64,000 nt of DNA from Gliomastix tumulicola (lineage: Eukaryota; Ascomycota; Sordariomycetes; Hypocreales; Bionectriaceae), in NCBI GenBank assembly GCA_001599755.1, contig BCHX01000008.1:1116001-1180000 (forward strand), in the 5' to 3' direction. A model generated the notes under the pieces. The model was not told the DNA's origin, did not search any database, and saw nothing but the letters and a program-made list of their open reading frames with translations. The number at the start of each line of letters is the position of its first letter. The stretch's first letter is position 1. Both the position numbers and the translations under genes were made by a program. Below are positions 1 to 10,198 of the stretch, in pieces.

Positions 1-1390
1 TAGCGGCGTTTATGGGGAGACCAGATGACTTTTCGACGACACAAACGACTACTTTCTTTTTTTTTTTTTTTTTTTACGTTTGATGAGTGACAAACGTCCA
101 TCCCAAGTGACATTGATGCGCCGTGAACCAAGCCCCTTGATCAAGCACCCTGAAAAGTACAATACAGCGCGAGGAGTATCCCACACCGCCCCCAAGGGAC
201 GCTAATATTCGTCTCACGTCAAGCTACTGGGCGCGAAACTCCCTGGTATTAATGTTTTCGTTAGGGGCGCGTGCGTCCTTCACAAGATGCTGACCCTCTT
301 TCAAGATGGGCAGTGAGTTTAGATATCTGATGAATTGATATACGCATGATCCAGTCCTTTCATTTTTATTTTATTTTTCTATCTTGAGGTTGTTTTCATC
401 TCCAGAGGACCAACCACTTGCTTGCCAGCTCGTTGCATGAGGCCTAGGGTAGGTTCACCAGCGAGCGCGTCACCCGATGGTATCGATACTGGCCTCTGCC
501 CTGCCGAGGTGGCTTGTAGGCCGTGTGCAACAGGCCACCCCTAAACTGAAGTGTTGGCGCGAGCCACACAAGGCACGCCCCCAAGGTCCCCTAAGACGTG
601 GTCATGCACAAAAACCAGCCATTATACACACGGCGAAGCGAATCTCTCTTGTTTCTACGTGCGCCTGAAGCAGGCCTCGAGCTCGGCCGATCTCCTGGGC
701 CAGGTGGCTGGTACTTTCATCTCCGTCGTAGGCAGCCTGCAGGCCTCAATCTTAACTCGCGCTTTCTTGCCTCTGGATAGCGCCCTGGGGGTGAGGGGGC
801 CCAAGACGCGACAGGCATCGTACACCTGAGACCGAATGCATTACCACGGCGACGTTGTGACACCCGACACAAGGAGGAAGAAGGAACGGTGAGATTGCGA
901 CCCATCGGGATCGAACATGCGGCGTTTGCAAAATAAAATCGCCCAGAGGAAGATCAGATGTCGAGGAGACGATGGAATATACGTATGCTCACAGCCGCCA
1001 AATCGGAAGAGAGGAGGAGAGAGAAGAAAAAAAAAGGATGATTCGGGAGGAAGAAAGGGAGGATCCCAATGATAATAGAGATATCAACGGGTGCATCTGC
1101 CATTAACAGCCAAATACGCACCGATAGGAATACGTACCTCCTGATATTTGAGGACCGTTGACAGCGAGCACAGGCGTCAGCTACGCTGCACACAGCCGTA
1201 TCTCCACACGGGAGCCTCTCTATGGGCCTGTGACGGGTTGCACACGACAAGGAGATTGAGGAGGAAGACAGAGAAATTTTTCATCGGGTGCCTGCATGGT
1301 CTGGAAATTCATAGAGGCATACAGAATCTTCGTCTCCCCTCTGCGTCTGGTTTCTTTTTCCTCTGTCTCTATCGTTTACAACAAAGTAGA
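1..1390. other. Intergenic, no supported gene
   Basis: Left edge of the window. It holds a 19-nt poly-T run at about 57-75 and only short overlapping open frames with no recognisable domain, no consistent codon bias and no matching splice structure. The right part is presumably promoter and 5' leader of the DUF2235 gene that starts at 1588. Confidence 0.6.
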
Positions 1391-1548
1391 GCTGCTTCCT
1401 AGGTCGTCTTCAAGACTCTTTCCTGTCCCCTATCCCTCTCGTCACCACGTACAGCTGCTTCTGGAACGTCTTCAAGATTCTTTCCTGTCCCTACGGTCAC
1501 GAAGTACGGCCGCTTCTGGATCGTCTTCAAGATTCTCTTCTATCTATC
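1391..1548 (+). repeat. Imperfect tandem repeat in 5' leader
   Basis: Three head-to-tail copies begin at about 1391, 1454 and 1509. Each starts GC(T/C)GCTTC and shares CGTCTTCAAGA(C/T)TCT. The copies are 63, 55 and about 40 nt long, and the last is partial. The array ends 40 nt before the DUF2235 start codon, so it probably lies in that gene's leader or core promoter. Confidence 0.7.
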
Positions 1549-1587
1549 TTTGCTACCTATCTTAGCCAACGATCGTACCATTCTACG

Positions 1588-3545
1588 ATGAGTACTAACG
1601 ACGAGAACGCTGTCAGCAGCAACAGCAATCCCAACCACGGCCCTCCCAACAACGACCGCAGCGGTGCCGACAGCGCAAAGATCATCATATGTTGCGATGG
1701 GACTTCAAACTCCGAGTACCGGAGTAAGAACCACCTTACCAACGTGATCAGGATTGCCCGGTGCATCCCTCCGCGCGACGGCGCTGGCCGCCGTCAAATT
1801 GTCAAGTACCTGCCGGGCATCGGGACGAGCTTCCAGAACCCGTTCCGCTCCCTCCACCAGGCAGTCGGTGGTGGTAAGTTTTGCTCCCCCGCCCGTGGGT
1901 TTTCAGGCGCTTCCGTATTAATCTGCTTCTGCGACCAGGGATGAAGGATCTCATCACCACCGCGTACGTGTTCCTCTGTGATAACTACGACGGCGGGGAT
2001 GAGGACGTGGGCGGGCAGCGGCCCCCGGATGAGATCTTCCTGGTCGGATTCTCGCGGGGCGCGTTTGCGATGCGGTGCGTGGCGGACCTGGTGTCCAAGT
2101 TTGGGATTCTCCGCAAGGAGAACGCCTACAAGGTCCACGACCTGTTCCAGACCTGGTCCGAGGACCGCCGTCCGTCCGGGGATGCTGCTGATAGGGGTCG
2201 GCCGGCGGAGATCACGGCCTGCGCGCTGTGGGATACGGTCAGCTCGCTGGCCCACATCCCGCTGCTGCAGCGGCCGGCGTTCTCCTTCGTCCACTCGGAC
2301 CTCCGGCATGCTGGCCGCTTCAACTTTCAGGCCCTCGCTCTCCATGAGCGCCGACGGGCTTTCTACCCGGTCGTGATGAGGCAGCCAAAGGCGGCCAGCT
2401 CGGAGGCGCTGATCCCTCAGCAACCAGGAGTCGGACAGGGCCCGCAGGGACACGAGGTGCATTTGGAGCAGGCCTGGTTTGCCGGTTTCCACACCGACGT
2501 GGGCGGGGGGAACAAGAACGACGCGCTCTCCCATATCTCGCTGATATGGATGATGGGGAAGCTGCATCGGTGGATCCATTTCACCACGGATACGTTGCTT
2601 CACCCCCATCTTCTGCCGTTGGACGGGTGGAAAGCGGCACGTCAGGGCAAGCCTTGTAAGATACTCGCAGCACTCACTCACTCACTCACTCACTCACCCT
2701 GCCCCGGCGTGGACGCAATTGAGACTGACCCGCAACCTCCAGACTCGCTCCTCCGGGACCCGATGAATATTGGCTGGAGATTGATGGGGACGAAGCATCG
2801 CTATCCCCAAACCCGCTTCCGGAACAGGACCAATTGGTACACTGTCAAACCCAGCCTTCGCCACTGTGGAAGTGAGACGGTCCACTTCACCGTTGGTGCA
2901 ATGCAGAGGGCCGACCTCATAGGCAAGGTCCCCAGGCTCGGCAACTATCGCACCAACCGGGGGTGGACCGTCGAAGCGAAACGAGGTGCGCGACATCGTA
3001 GCCCCCGCCAGAATGTCATTCCGGAGGGGTCTAACGTTCCAAACACTTACGAGCGACGGGCTCTGCAACACTGGCTGGACTTCGTCCTTGTTGACTACGA
3101 CCGGAGGTCCTTAGCGCCAGTAAATTCGGAGCAGGAGTTCTCGGCCGTGTGGACTTTACGGGAGGCGATTGGAGACGGAACGTTGGGTGGTGGTGAGTAC
3201 GGCGAGCACGGCGAGCACGGCGAGCGTTCCCGGGTTGGCGACGCCGCGGATATTCTTGGATCCGGCGACGAGGTTGGGGAGGGGGAGGGGGAGGATGGAG
3301 GTGAGCAGGACGAATACCCCGGGATCGACGAGGGTAGTGACGGCACTCTTGGTAGCCACCGTCGCCTGGCCCGTCTCTGGCGGATTGGACGTCTAGGGCG
3401 CTGGGGCCCTGTCGGCCAGCTCATTCGTGCCGTCGAAGTTGGAGACCCTGCCAGTCGGCTCATCCGTGCCGTTAAAGCTGCCCCTGTCGGCCAGCTCATT
3501 CAAGCCGCCAAAGTTGCCTGCGTGGTTTGGAACGGGAGGACATAA
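1588..3545 (+). CDS. DUF2235 (Tle1-like) alpha/beta hydrolase
   Basis: Three exons are proposed: 1588-1873, 1939-2655 and 2743-3545 (601 aa). Both introns are GT-AG, and joining restores one continuous frame. The N-terminus has the family CCDGT motif (residues 35-39). GFSRGAF gives the predicted nucleophile Ser134, and HTDVGGG further on fits the Asp-containing segment of this family. DUF2235 is the catalytic fold of type VI Tle1 phospholipases; the fungal members are mostly uncharacterised, so the substrate is unknown. No signal peptide or membrane span is seen, so it is probably cytosolic. The C-terminal 130 residues are low-complexity: a Gly/Glu-rich stretch followed by three short repeats. 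They look less conserved than the hydrolase core. The start was chosen as the first ATG in frame with the CCDGT exon. Confidence 0.85.
2668..2696 (+). repeat. (ACTC)n microsatellite in intron 2
   Basis: About seven ACTC units lie inside the second intron (2656-2742) of the DUF2235 gene. The intron is 87 nt, a multiple of three, and the frame stays open through it, so retention would not truncate the protein. Confidence 0.8.
3407..3520 (+). repeat. Three C-terminal coding repeats
   Basis: Three in-frame units of 36-39 nt encode variants of PVGQLIRAVKV at the end of the DUF2235 protein. They are similar at DNA level (shared CCCTGTCGGCCAGCTCATTC core), which points to recent local duplication. 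Confidence 0.7.
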
Positions 3546-4974
3546 TAGTAGATTAGTCGGGCTATCGAATTAAATGTGCCGTTCCCTTCCAACCTAGCCT
3601 ATGGACCTCCGCCAATCTCCTCCTCATCCATCCCAAGGCATCCCCGATCCATCGTTGGATGGATGGATGTGGCATCACGGCAAGACATGCCATCGACACG
3701 GCCCAAGAGCCCCAGCCTGCGCTGGCACTGTCAGCCACCCTGAGCGGCGGACCGTGTCCTCAGTGAAGCGCCTCTCACATGCTGCCTATGCTCCCCGAAG
3801 CTTCACCCCGCCACCGCGCTCCAATTGCTGACGCTAGCCAAGGGCGGCCTGAGCTGCAGGAGCTGAGTGGCCCCCCCCATTCACCTGTCCTGCTGGTTCG
3901 TTCCTTCAGGGGGCAAGGCCGCTGAGCGCCGTGAAGCCGAGGCCAGGGCGGCGCTGGCCAAAGAAATTTTTCTCCCTGGAGCACAAGATCCGCCAGTCTG
4001 ATACTGGCGCCTGGGCAAATAATGCTGGGTACAACTGTCTGATGGCAGCACAGTCTGTACCACAGACCGCCGTTGGACCGTCGCGCACCAGCCACGCGGA
4101 AATTTTTCCCCATTGAAGCCGTGTGCACCAAGCGCCGGATCTTGGTGCATTTACTCGGGCAGTCAGTGATGGGCGCAGACAAGACATTAATTGCCTTTGT
4201 CGAGTAGATATCTGATGCAGCGAGACATGAATATACCGAATGGTCGCCTTTCGTCTTGACTCCCTCGTCTGGCTTGCGCACTCTGCAAGGTCATATACGG
4301 TAGCACATGAAAGGTCTTTTGCCCTGGAGCTCTCGGAGCACGCCCCCACTGCCCGCAGGCACGTGTCCGTACTCGTTGCACCCTCGCTTAAGCGTCACCG
4401 GAAGGTGGCAGTCTGTCCAGGAGGGTTGTGCGATGTCCTTAAGAAGTGGAGCTGGCTTGTACAAGCCCGGTTTGCATGGCACTTTCTTTCATCACCAGTG
4501 AGACTCTTCTCGTGCCTGCGGAGGTCAAACTTGAAGACGCTGCTGGTAGTATCATTGGTGACGGCTGCCCTGGATTCGTCCCTATAGGGCCGTGCGCTAC
4601 TGCTCTTTGCTTCCACACACGCTTTGTCGCGAAAATACCCTCGCCCGCATCACACAGCTCCTCTGCGCCCGCCAGCTGCGGCTCGCCGGGTACACAGGCG
4701 ACGTATTTGGTAGCAAGTGACCGTGAGAGGATCCGCCCCGAGCTCTCATCTCGGGGGTGGTCCACTACCGCGTCTCATGGAAGTGGCCTGTACGCATCTG
4801 CCTCGTCCGTCCTACCCCCGACAAACAGCCGCATGTTTCGTGTCTTGGGATCCCACGTGCACACGCTCCCGTGTCAAGTCGGTCCGTGTTTCGCTGTCGA
4901 GGTGCCAATGCAAGTGTGCCAAGCTGGCCGCTGCCCGTGGTCAACTTCTCATGGAGACAGAGCATCTCGACATA
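3546..4974. other. Intergenic, no supported gene
   Basis: Contains a short (TGGA)n stretch near 3656 and a small hairpin, GCCAGT/ACTGGC, near 3992. The longer open frames here, such as one at 4446-5054, have no domain, are overlapped by frames on both strands, and run into the MITE-like element. I see no gene. Confidence 0.55.
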
Positions 4975-5332
4975 CTGATGGGGCAAACATGACAGCCCCT
5001 CTACCTGAAGGTAGAGAGGGTCACCAACCCGATAGATGGCCAGTGACTGGATAAAAAAAAAGATACCTCTAAGGCCACTAAGCCCGCAAACTAAGTAAGG
5101 TATCTTTGAACTGCCCAGGATACATGCATATCTTAGTACATTAAGTGCATACAGCTCGAGTGGGAATTAGCCCCACATCGCCGGAAATCCTTATATCCTG
5201 TCTGATTTCACTGCTTTAGTGCATTTTTATCCAGCCGCTGGCCATTCAACGAGTTGGTGACCCCTCCCCTCTATCTTTGCTTAGATAGAGGGACTGTTGA
5301 CCTGTAGAGGGGATGTTGTGTTGCCCCATCAG
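4975..5332. mobile_element. MITE-like element with TA target duplication
   Basis: A 358-bp non-coding element whose termini are perfect 12-nt inverted repeats (CTGATGGGGCAA ... TTGCCCCATCAG), each flanked by the dinucleotide TA. The inverted similarity continues inward as imperfect arms, 4975-5056 against 5224-5332. Both carry TTGGTGACC-like and TGGCCA-like blocks and end at a run of A or T. The right arm has an extra hairpin (CTATCT ... AGATAG). Inside lies another small inverted repeat, AGATACCT/AGGTATCT. A TA duplication with long terminal repeats and no transposase is what a non-autonomous Tc1/mariner-type element looks like. The family cannot be named without a search. Confidence 0.75.
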
Positions 5333-5334
5333 TA

Positions 5335-5740
5335 ATAATAAGACCGGCAACATAAATCGGTCGGTGGATAGCACCGCAGCCTCCGCAGCCTGTCAGTCGG
5401 TTCTGGCCAGTCCGCCAGCGATTTGTAGCGTCTGAAAACGATTGATCATCGGGATATAATTTCCAACGGGGCAATATATCGACGTATTTAGTCATGGCAG
5501 AAATGTTCTGGCACCATTATGTGTGTCTCATTGATAAGCCGTCCGTCGGCTGAGTACTATTCTCATACGTGCGCACACAGCCATCTGTACCTAGTGTGAA
5601 CCAAACAGGATTACTTGCTTGCTTCCTTTCCACAAGCCGAAAAGAAAGAGGAAAGAAGAAATAAAGAAGAAAAATTCAAAGACGAGAGCGCGGAATCAAG
5701 ATTCGTACAAGTCGGACCCATCGGACTTTTCGTTGATCAA
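5335..5740. other. Intergenic, no supported gene
   Basis: Purine-rich sequence around 5640-5690 lies just past the end of the ankyrin-encoding frame on the minus strand. It is probably 3' UTR and spacer. Confidence 0.5.
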
Positions 5741-6277
5741 TTATGAGCGACTCGGCTCTGGTGCTGGTGCTGGGACCTTCTTCGCCTCGGCGCGAATTCC
5801 GGCCAAAAGAAGATTCGTCAGCGCTCTGTGATTCATTAATACCGACTCGGCCAAAGGCGACATCCTATTCTTCGCGACCGTGCCAACCTTCGCGCCGTTG
5901 CTGAGGAGAAGGCGAGCGATGCGCTCGTCTCCATTCACAACGGCGATGTGAAGAGCAGTCCGCCCGTCGCGATCTTGGACATCGAGTCCCGAGCCCGGGA
6001 GCAACAGATTGACAGCCTCCTCGTCTCCGGCCGTCACAGCAAGGTGCAGCGGTGTTCGACCTTGCTTATTACAGCCATTGACCTTTTGCTGGAGGAGCTC
6101 CGAGATCTGTCGCCTCACAACAATCTTGCGCTCGTCACCGTCGTTCTTATCGGTGCCGTCTAACCGTTCCTGTCTTTCGCCTTCTCCGCCGGCCGCACGG
6201 GCCAGGGATGGGCCAGCATCGCCCGGAGGAAACCCAGCGCCTGTCTTGGGCCTCAATTTCTCGCAAACGTGAAGACA
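5741..6277 (-). pseudogene. Ankyrin-repeat segment downstream of in-frame TAG
   Basis: This is the same reading frame as the last exon of the preceding gene, open for 178 codons after its TAG up to a final stop at 5741. It encodes about three ankyrin repeats, with the hallmarks GRTPLHLAV, GRTALHIAV and LLLSNGAKV. There is no ATG before the last third, so it cannot easily be its own gene. Three readings are possible: an unrecognised intron spans the TAG; the TAG is a nonsense mutation that cut an intact hydrolase-ankyrin protein; or the stop is read through. A GT-AG segment of exactly 30 nt (6281-6252) removes the stop in frame but is too short for a normal intron. A 108-nt one (6281-6174) has a weak AAAG acceptor. 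Confidence 0.6.
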
Positions 6278-8064
6278 CTACATCATGTTCTCGAGAGATC
6301 CGCGGCTCTTGAGATGGTTGAGGTGATGGAGCATGACGCTGAAAGGGTCCTCGGACTTGGGATCTCCGTCTCCCTTGACCATTCGCCAGTCGACGAAGTT
6401 CAACGCCCATCCAAGGTAGTGAAAAATGGCATCCAACTCCATGTCGAGCTTCGCTAGGGATGTACGCTGAAGCAGAACGGTCAAGCGTTGCTGTGCATCG
6501 TCCGCAGCGCTGACGGCATGGTCGATATCGCCCTGGAAGTCTCGGAGTGCGGTGCACAGGGCAATGTTCTTGGATCGATAGTTGTTCCTGGTGTGCCGTT
6601 GAATGATCCTCGACCTTGTCACGGGGTTCTTCTGGAGGACCTGAAGGATCTCGTGGATATGCGTCCCTTTGAGGAAGACATGGCAGAAGCTTGGGTCGTC
6701 GCTTGAATCGAGAGAACCCATCATACTCAAGAGTGCCTTGATAGTTTGGGTGTTCTGCAGCACAAATGCGCCGATATCGCTGGATCCCTCGATGAAGATC
6801 TCTGCCCACTCGCAAAGGTGGACCGAAAGCTTACGGTAAACGTTATTATCGAGGGACTGATAGACCTTATTCGGATCCTCATCGACCGTAGACTGTGTCA
6901 TAGAGAAGTGATTGTTTCCAATGGTTGCGACCATACGGTCCTCTGGCAGTGATATCAAGTCAGGTGACATTCTCTAGCAGAGTTGTCAGTACAGTAATTG
7001 TTGTTTCTCTTACATGCGTAGGGTTTTACTCACCAACGCGGCCTGGGGCACGGCGAGATGGGCGGCGAAGATTCTTCTGCGCCTCGGCATGACCTCCCGC
7101 GTCACTCTGCGGAAGAGTCGTTGCATTCTCTCGAAATCGTCGTTCTTGTCCTTGTATTGAATCCACTCCTCGGCCGCCTTGCCGGGGGCTGGTATATTGA
7201 GCTTCCACGCGCTCAGCAGTGCCCACGACGTGAAGCCGGGCCGGTAGTGCGGCGTGTTGAAGAGGAAAGCCGTCTGCAGTCGCTCGCCTTCTCCCAATGG
7301 TCGCTTGGTGTCGATATGGATCTTGGGAAGAGAGCTGATGGAGCGGTCACCCTTCTTATTGTTGCTGGGCTCGCCCTCCTCACTCTCGATGAGCATCGAT
7401 TCGTATGCGAGATTCATGGCCTGCGAGACACCTTGGGTCAGTCCTCTTCCTTCCTTGGACCAGGGCGAAAGATTTGAATTACCTGTTGGTAGACCAGACC
7501 GCCGAAACCATGGCAGACAAAGACCGTAGGTCGGCTGCGTGGGACTGGAGCGGTGATCTGTCGCCCGCGAATGGGCTGCTCGGCGTTGCGTTCGGTCGGG
7601 GGTGCTTGCTCGGCAGCGGCAGCGTTCGGCTCGATGGCGTCCTGTCCATCCGCACTGGGATTTGGTTGATCGGGGGGAGGAACGAAAGGATACCAGGAGA
7701 GCAGCTCCTTTGCGCAGTTGACCAAGAAGTCGATGGACAAAAGATCATCGACCGACCGGACGTGGCTGGCATCATAGCCGAATACGAGGATACGGGCTGT
7801 CGTGTCAGTATGTTCGCCTTGGAGTAGATCCGTGATCCAAGTCTCGTTCGGCTCGGTCGTCGATGGCCACGCCGTATCGCGTGGTTCGAAGATGTCGTGG
7901 ATGAAGACGACGCTGCAGTTCTCGCGTTAGTTGGAGCCTAGAGCATGCAATGGGTGGGATGGTACGTACTCCATGACGGAATCGGGCGGGTTGCGAAGCT
8001 CGACGACGCCCGTGGGGAAGACCTTGGGCTGTTGCTTCGGTCGGCGCCCGAACCAACGCTTCAT
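6278..8064 (-). CDS. Alpha/beta-hydrolase-like protein, nucleophile lost
   Basis: Minus-strand exons are 8064-7970, 7912-7483, 7420-7034 and 6973-6278. Introns are 57, 62 and 60 nt, all GT-AG. They encode 535 aa up to a TAG. The N-terminal part has a VVFIHDIF strand, then RPTVFVCHGFGGLVYQQ, the nucleophile-elbow region of the serine-esterase-like domain often found at the N-terminus of fungal NLR-type proteins. The usual GHSxGG serine is a glycine here (HGFGG), so hydrolysis is unlikely. The remaining 300 residues are helical and unassigned. Directly after the TAG the same frame stays open and encodes ankyrin repeats (next entry), so the true protein may be hydrolase-like plus ankyrin. No NACHT or other nucleotide-binding motif was seen. 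Confidence 0.75.
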
Positions 8065-10198
8065 CGTGACTCGTCTGTCGAGGGGAGTCGGGGGGTTGGT
8101 TTCTGCAGTGCCGTTGGGCAGTGTATTGGATGAGAAATAGTACTGCTCAGAGTACCAAAGGCAAATGGTCTGAAGATGTGACGAAGGGGATGAAAGTGTC
8201 AGAAAATTGTGAATGTTCCGAGGAGCAAGCGGGGTTTGATGGGAAAGGTTTTTCTCGAGAAAGGCCCCTAGCAGCTCCTGCATTTATAATACGATGGCGT
8301 TGATTCTAGCACCGGAGAGACCGCTTCGTATCTGCACAGCGTGGCTTCGTCCTCTGTGAAACGCACATCACAGGGAACGGATGTCCGACACAGTGCGCCT
8401 AATTTCCTTGATCGAATGCAGGATATGGAGAAGATACTGAGCGAATCACCTTGGATTATTACTGCAAAAGTTGCAAGGGACGCACACATATTTGCCTCCG
8501 AGACTGCTTGCATGATGGGATACGGATTCGCCAGCCAACTGTATTGGTTGCACTGTAAGCACAGCTACCGAACTCTAGCAGATGTGCCAGCTGGCCGGGG
8601 CGTTCGGTGTTAGGAGCATGGCCTGAACATTTAGATCTCATTGTCCCCCCATATCGACCGATCAGCGCACAGATCACCGGACACATGGTCTCACCTACCT
8701 ACCAAGTCAGATCACGGTGCATTGTCTCCTGTCAGTCCTTCAGCAATAATCTGTTCGTTGATACTCTCGAAGTCCTTGAATCAACCCTGCTGATGTCCAC
8801 TTCAGCCTTACGGCTTCGTGGGCATGCGCGCGCGAAGCAACGCACTGTGGACCTTTGCGACCGATCTGCTCCGTAGAAAGTCCAAGGTAGCCACTCCTCG
8901 AGAGCGGGAGATTACGAAACGCCCGTGCCCTGAGGCCGAACATCTGCTCGTTCCTCCAAACGACCGCCTCGGCGTGATACACATCGGCGAGCCTTCCTTG
9001 AGTTGTCGAACGTGACCGGAATACGCCCAGTAGCCATCGACATGCCACGGCGATATTGCTTTTCTTGGGCAAGGTGAAGCCTGGGGCTGTGGCTGTGGGA
9101 CTCGGGAGCTACCAGCGGCCCCTGCCAACAGCATGAGGCTTTTGTTACTCCCTAGCTTCAGTGGAGCCAACGGGATGAGGAGAGACAGTCTACTGGGATC
9201 ATGCTGCTGGGACGGCGGAGTGGAGGGGAGATGGGAAGAATCTGCGAGGGGCTGTGATGGTCTACACTACTACAAAGGGCACCAATAGGGAGGAAAAGTG
9301 AAGAGAAAGCACGGAGGGTGGGCATGGCCATTTGATCCGAAGGAATGTGCTCCGGAGCCAGCTTGTGAGACGGTGCCATGCTTGCTCACGGATCGGGACT
9401 GCATTGCGTGGTTAATAATGGAGGATTGGGTCGTTTGGGGGCTCCTTTGCAGGGGGGTGCTGATTCGTAGCACGCGTTAGTCCAATGGCAGCAGTGAATG
9501 GCCCTGGCTTAACATCTGTTATTTATTTTGAGCGCACCCCTGTCATCATCCCTTGGAAGATCGGGGTTCTCAGGAAAACGCAAGCACCAGGGGGAGGTAT
9601 GAACTATCAACCAACCACAGTGGCGAAGCAGTCATAGTACATAGTGCGTTCCTTGGCACTCAAGCAGGTCGGAATATTTGGGAGGAATTTTGCTCCTTCA
9701 CCTTCTCTGGAATATCCCGGTGTAGGGACGGCTGTGTTTGTCTGTGGCCTTCCTCCGCGCCCGTCCCTGCTAATTATAGCCGCTAGGGGCACCATCCCCC
9801 GGTCTCGAGACTTGAGAGGTGCGCCCCAGAAATATGCACGGGTTGCTGGGGCTGAGCAGGCAGTAGCCACTTCGATTTGCCCCCGATCGGCAGTGAGGCA
9901 CAGGCGGGGACAGGTCTGTCTGTCTGTCTGTCTGTCTTTATCGCAGGCGGATTTCCCTGCGTCTGACACATCGCTCCATCTTCGCCACTGGCAGGCACAG
10001 GTCGTCTCTTTTAAAGGACGAGTTCCTGGGCGTGTTTCACCTCTCAACTGACCACAGAGCCCCCTCCCCCGCGAATCTTCCCTTGGCGCGGCCCTTGCCG
10101 TTCTTTGTCAGACTGTGCACCGAAAGCCACACTGTCTAGGAGCACGCTTACGCCGCCCACGCCCACGCACACGCATCCTCCGACGCGACACAGCGACC
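8065..10198. other. Intergenic, no supported gene
   Basis: A 2.1-kb gap between two divergently transcribed genes. It holds a short (CTGT)n microsatellite around 9915-9937. Open frames here are short, overlap on both strands and show no domain. It probably contains the promoters of the genes starting at 8064 (minus) and 10199 (plus). Confidence 0.55.

Noticed and set aside
3900..4150. Possible terminal repeats of a second transposon (similar AAATTTTTC blocks and a GATC-containing inverted pair)
   Set aside because: Matches are short, partly direct and partly inverted, with no target duplication.
4446..5054. 202-codon plus-strand frame before the MITE-like element
   Set aside because: No domain, and it runs through the left terminal repeat of the mobile element.
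6252..6281. 30-nt GT-AG intron removing the TAG in the hydrolase-ankyrin gene
   Set aside because: Too short for a spliceosomal intron in this organism (others here are at least 54 nt); kept only as a curiosity within the finding.
10115..10198. Upstream in-frame ATG extending the membrane protein at 10199
   Set aside because: The added residues are an Arg-rich leader without family support; 10199 has a better start context.
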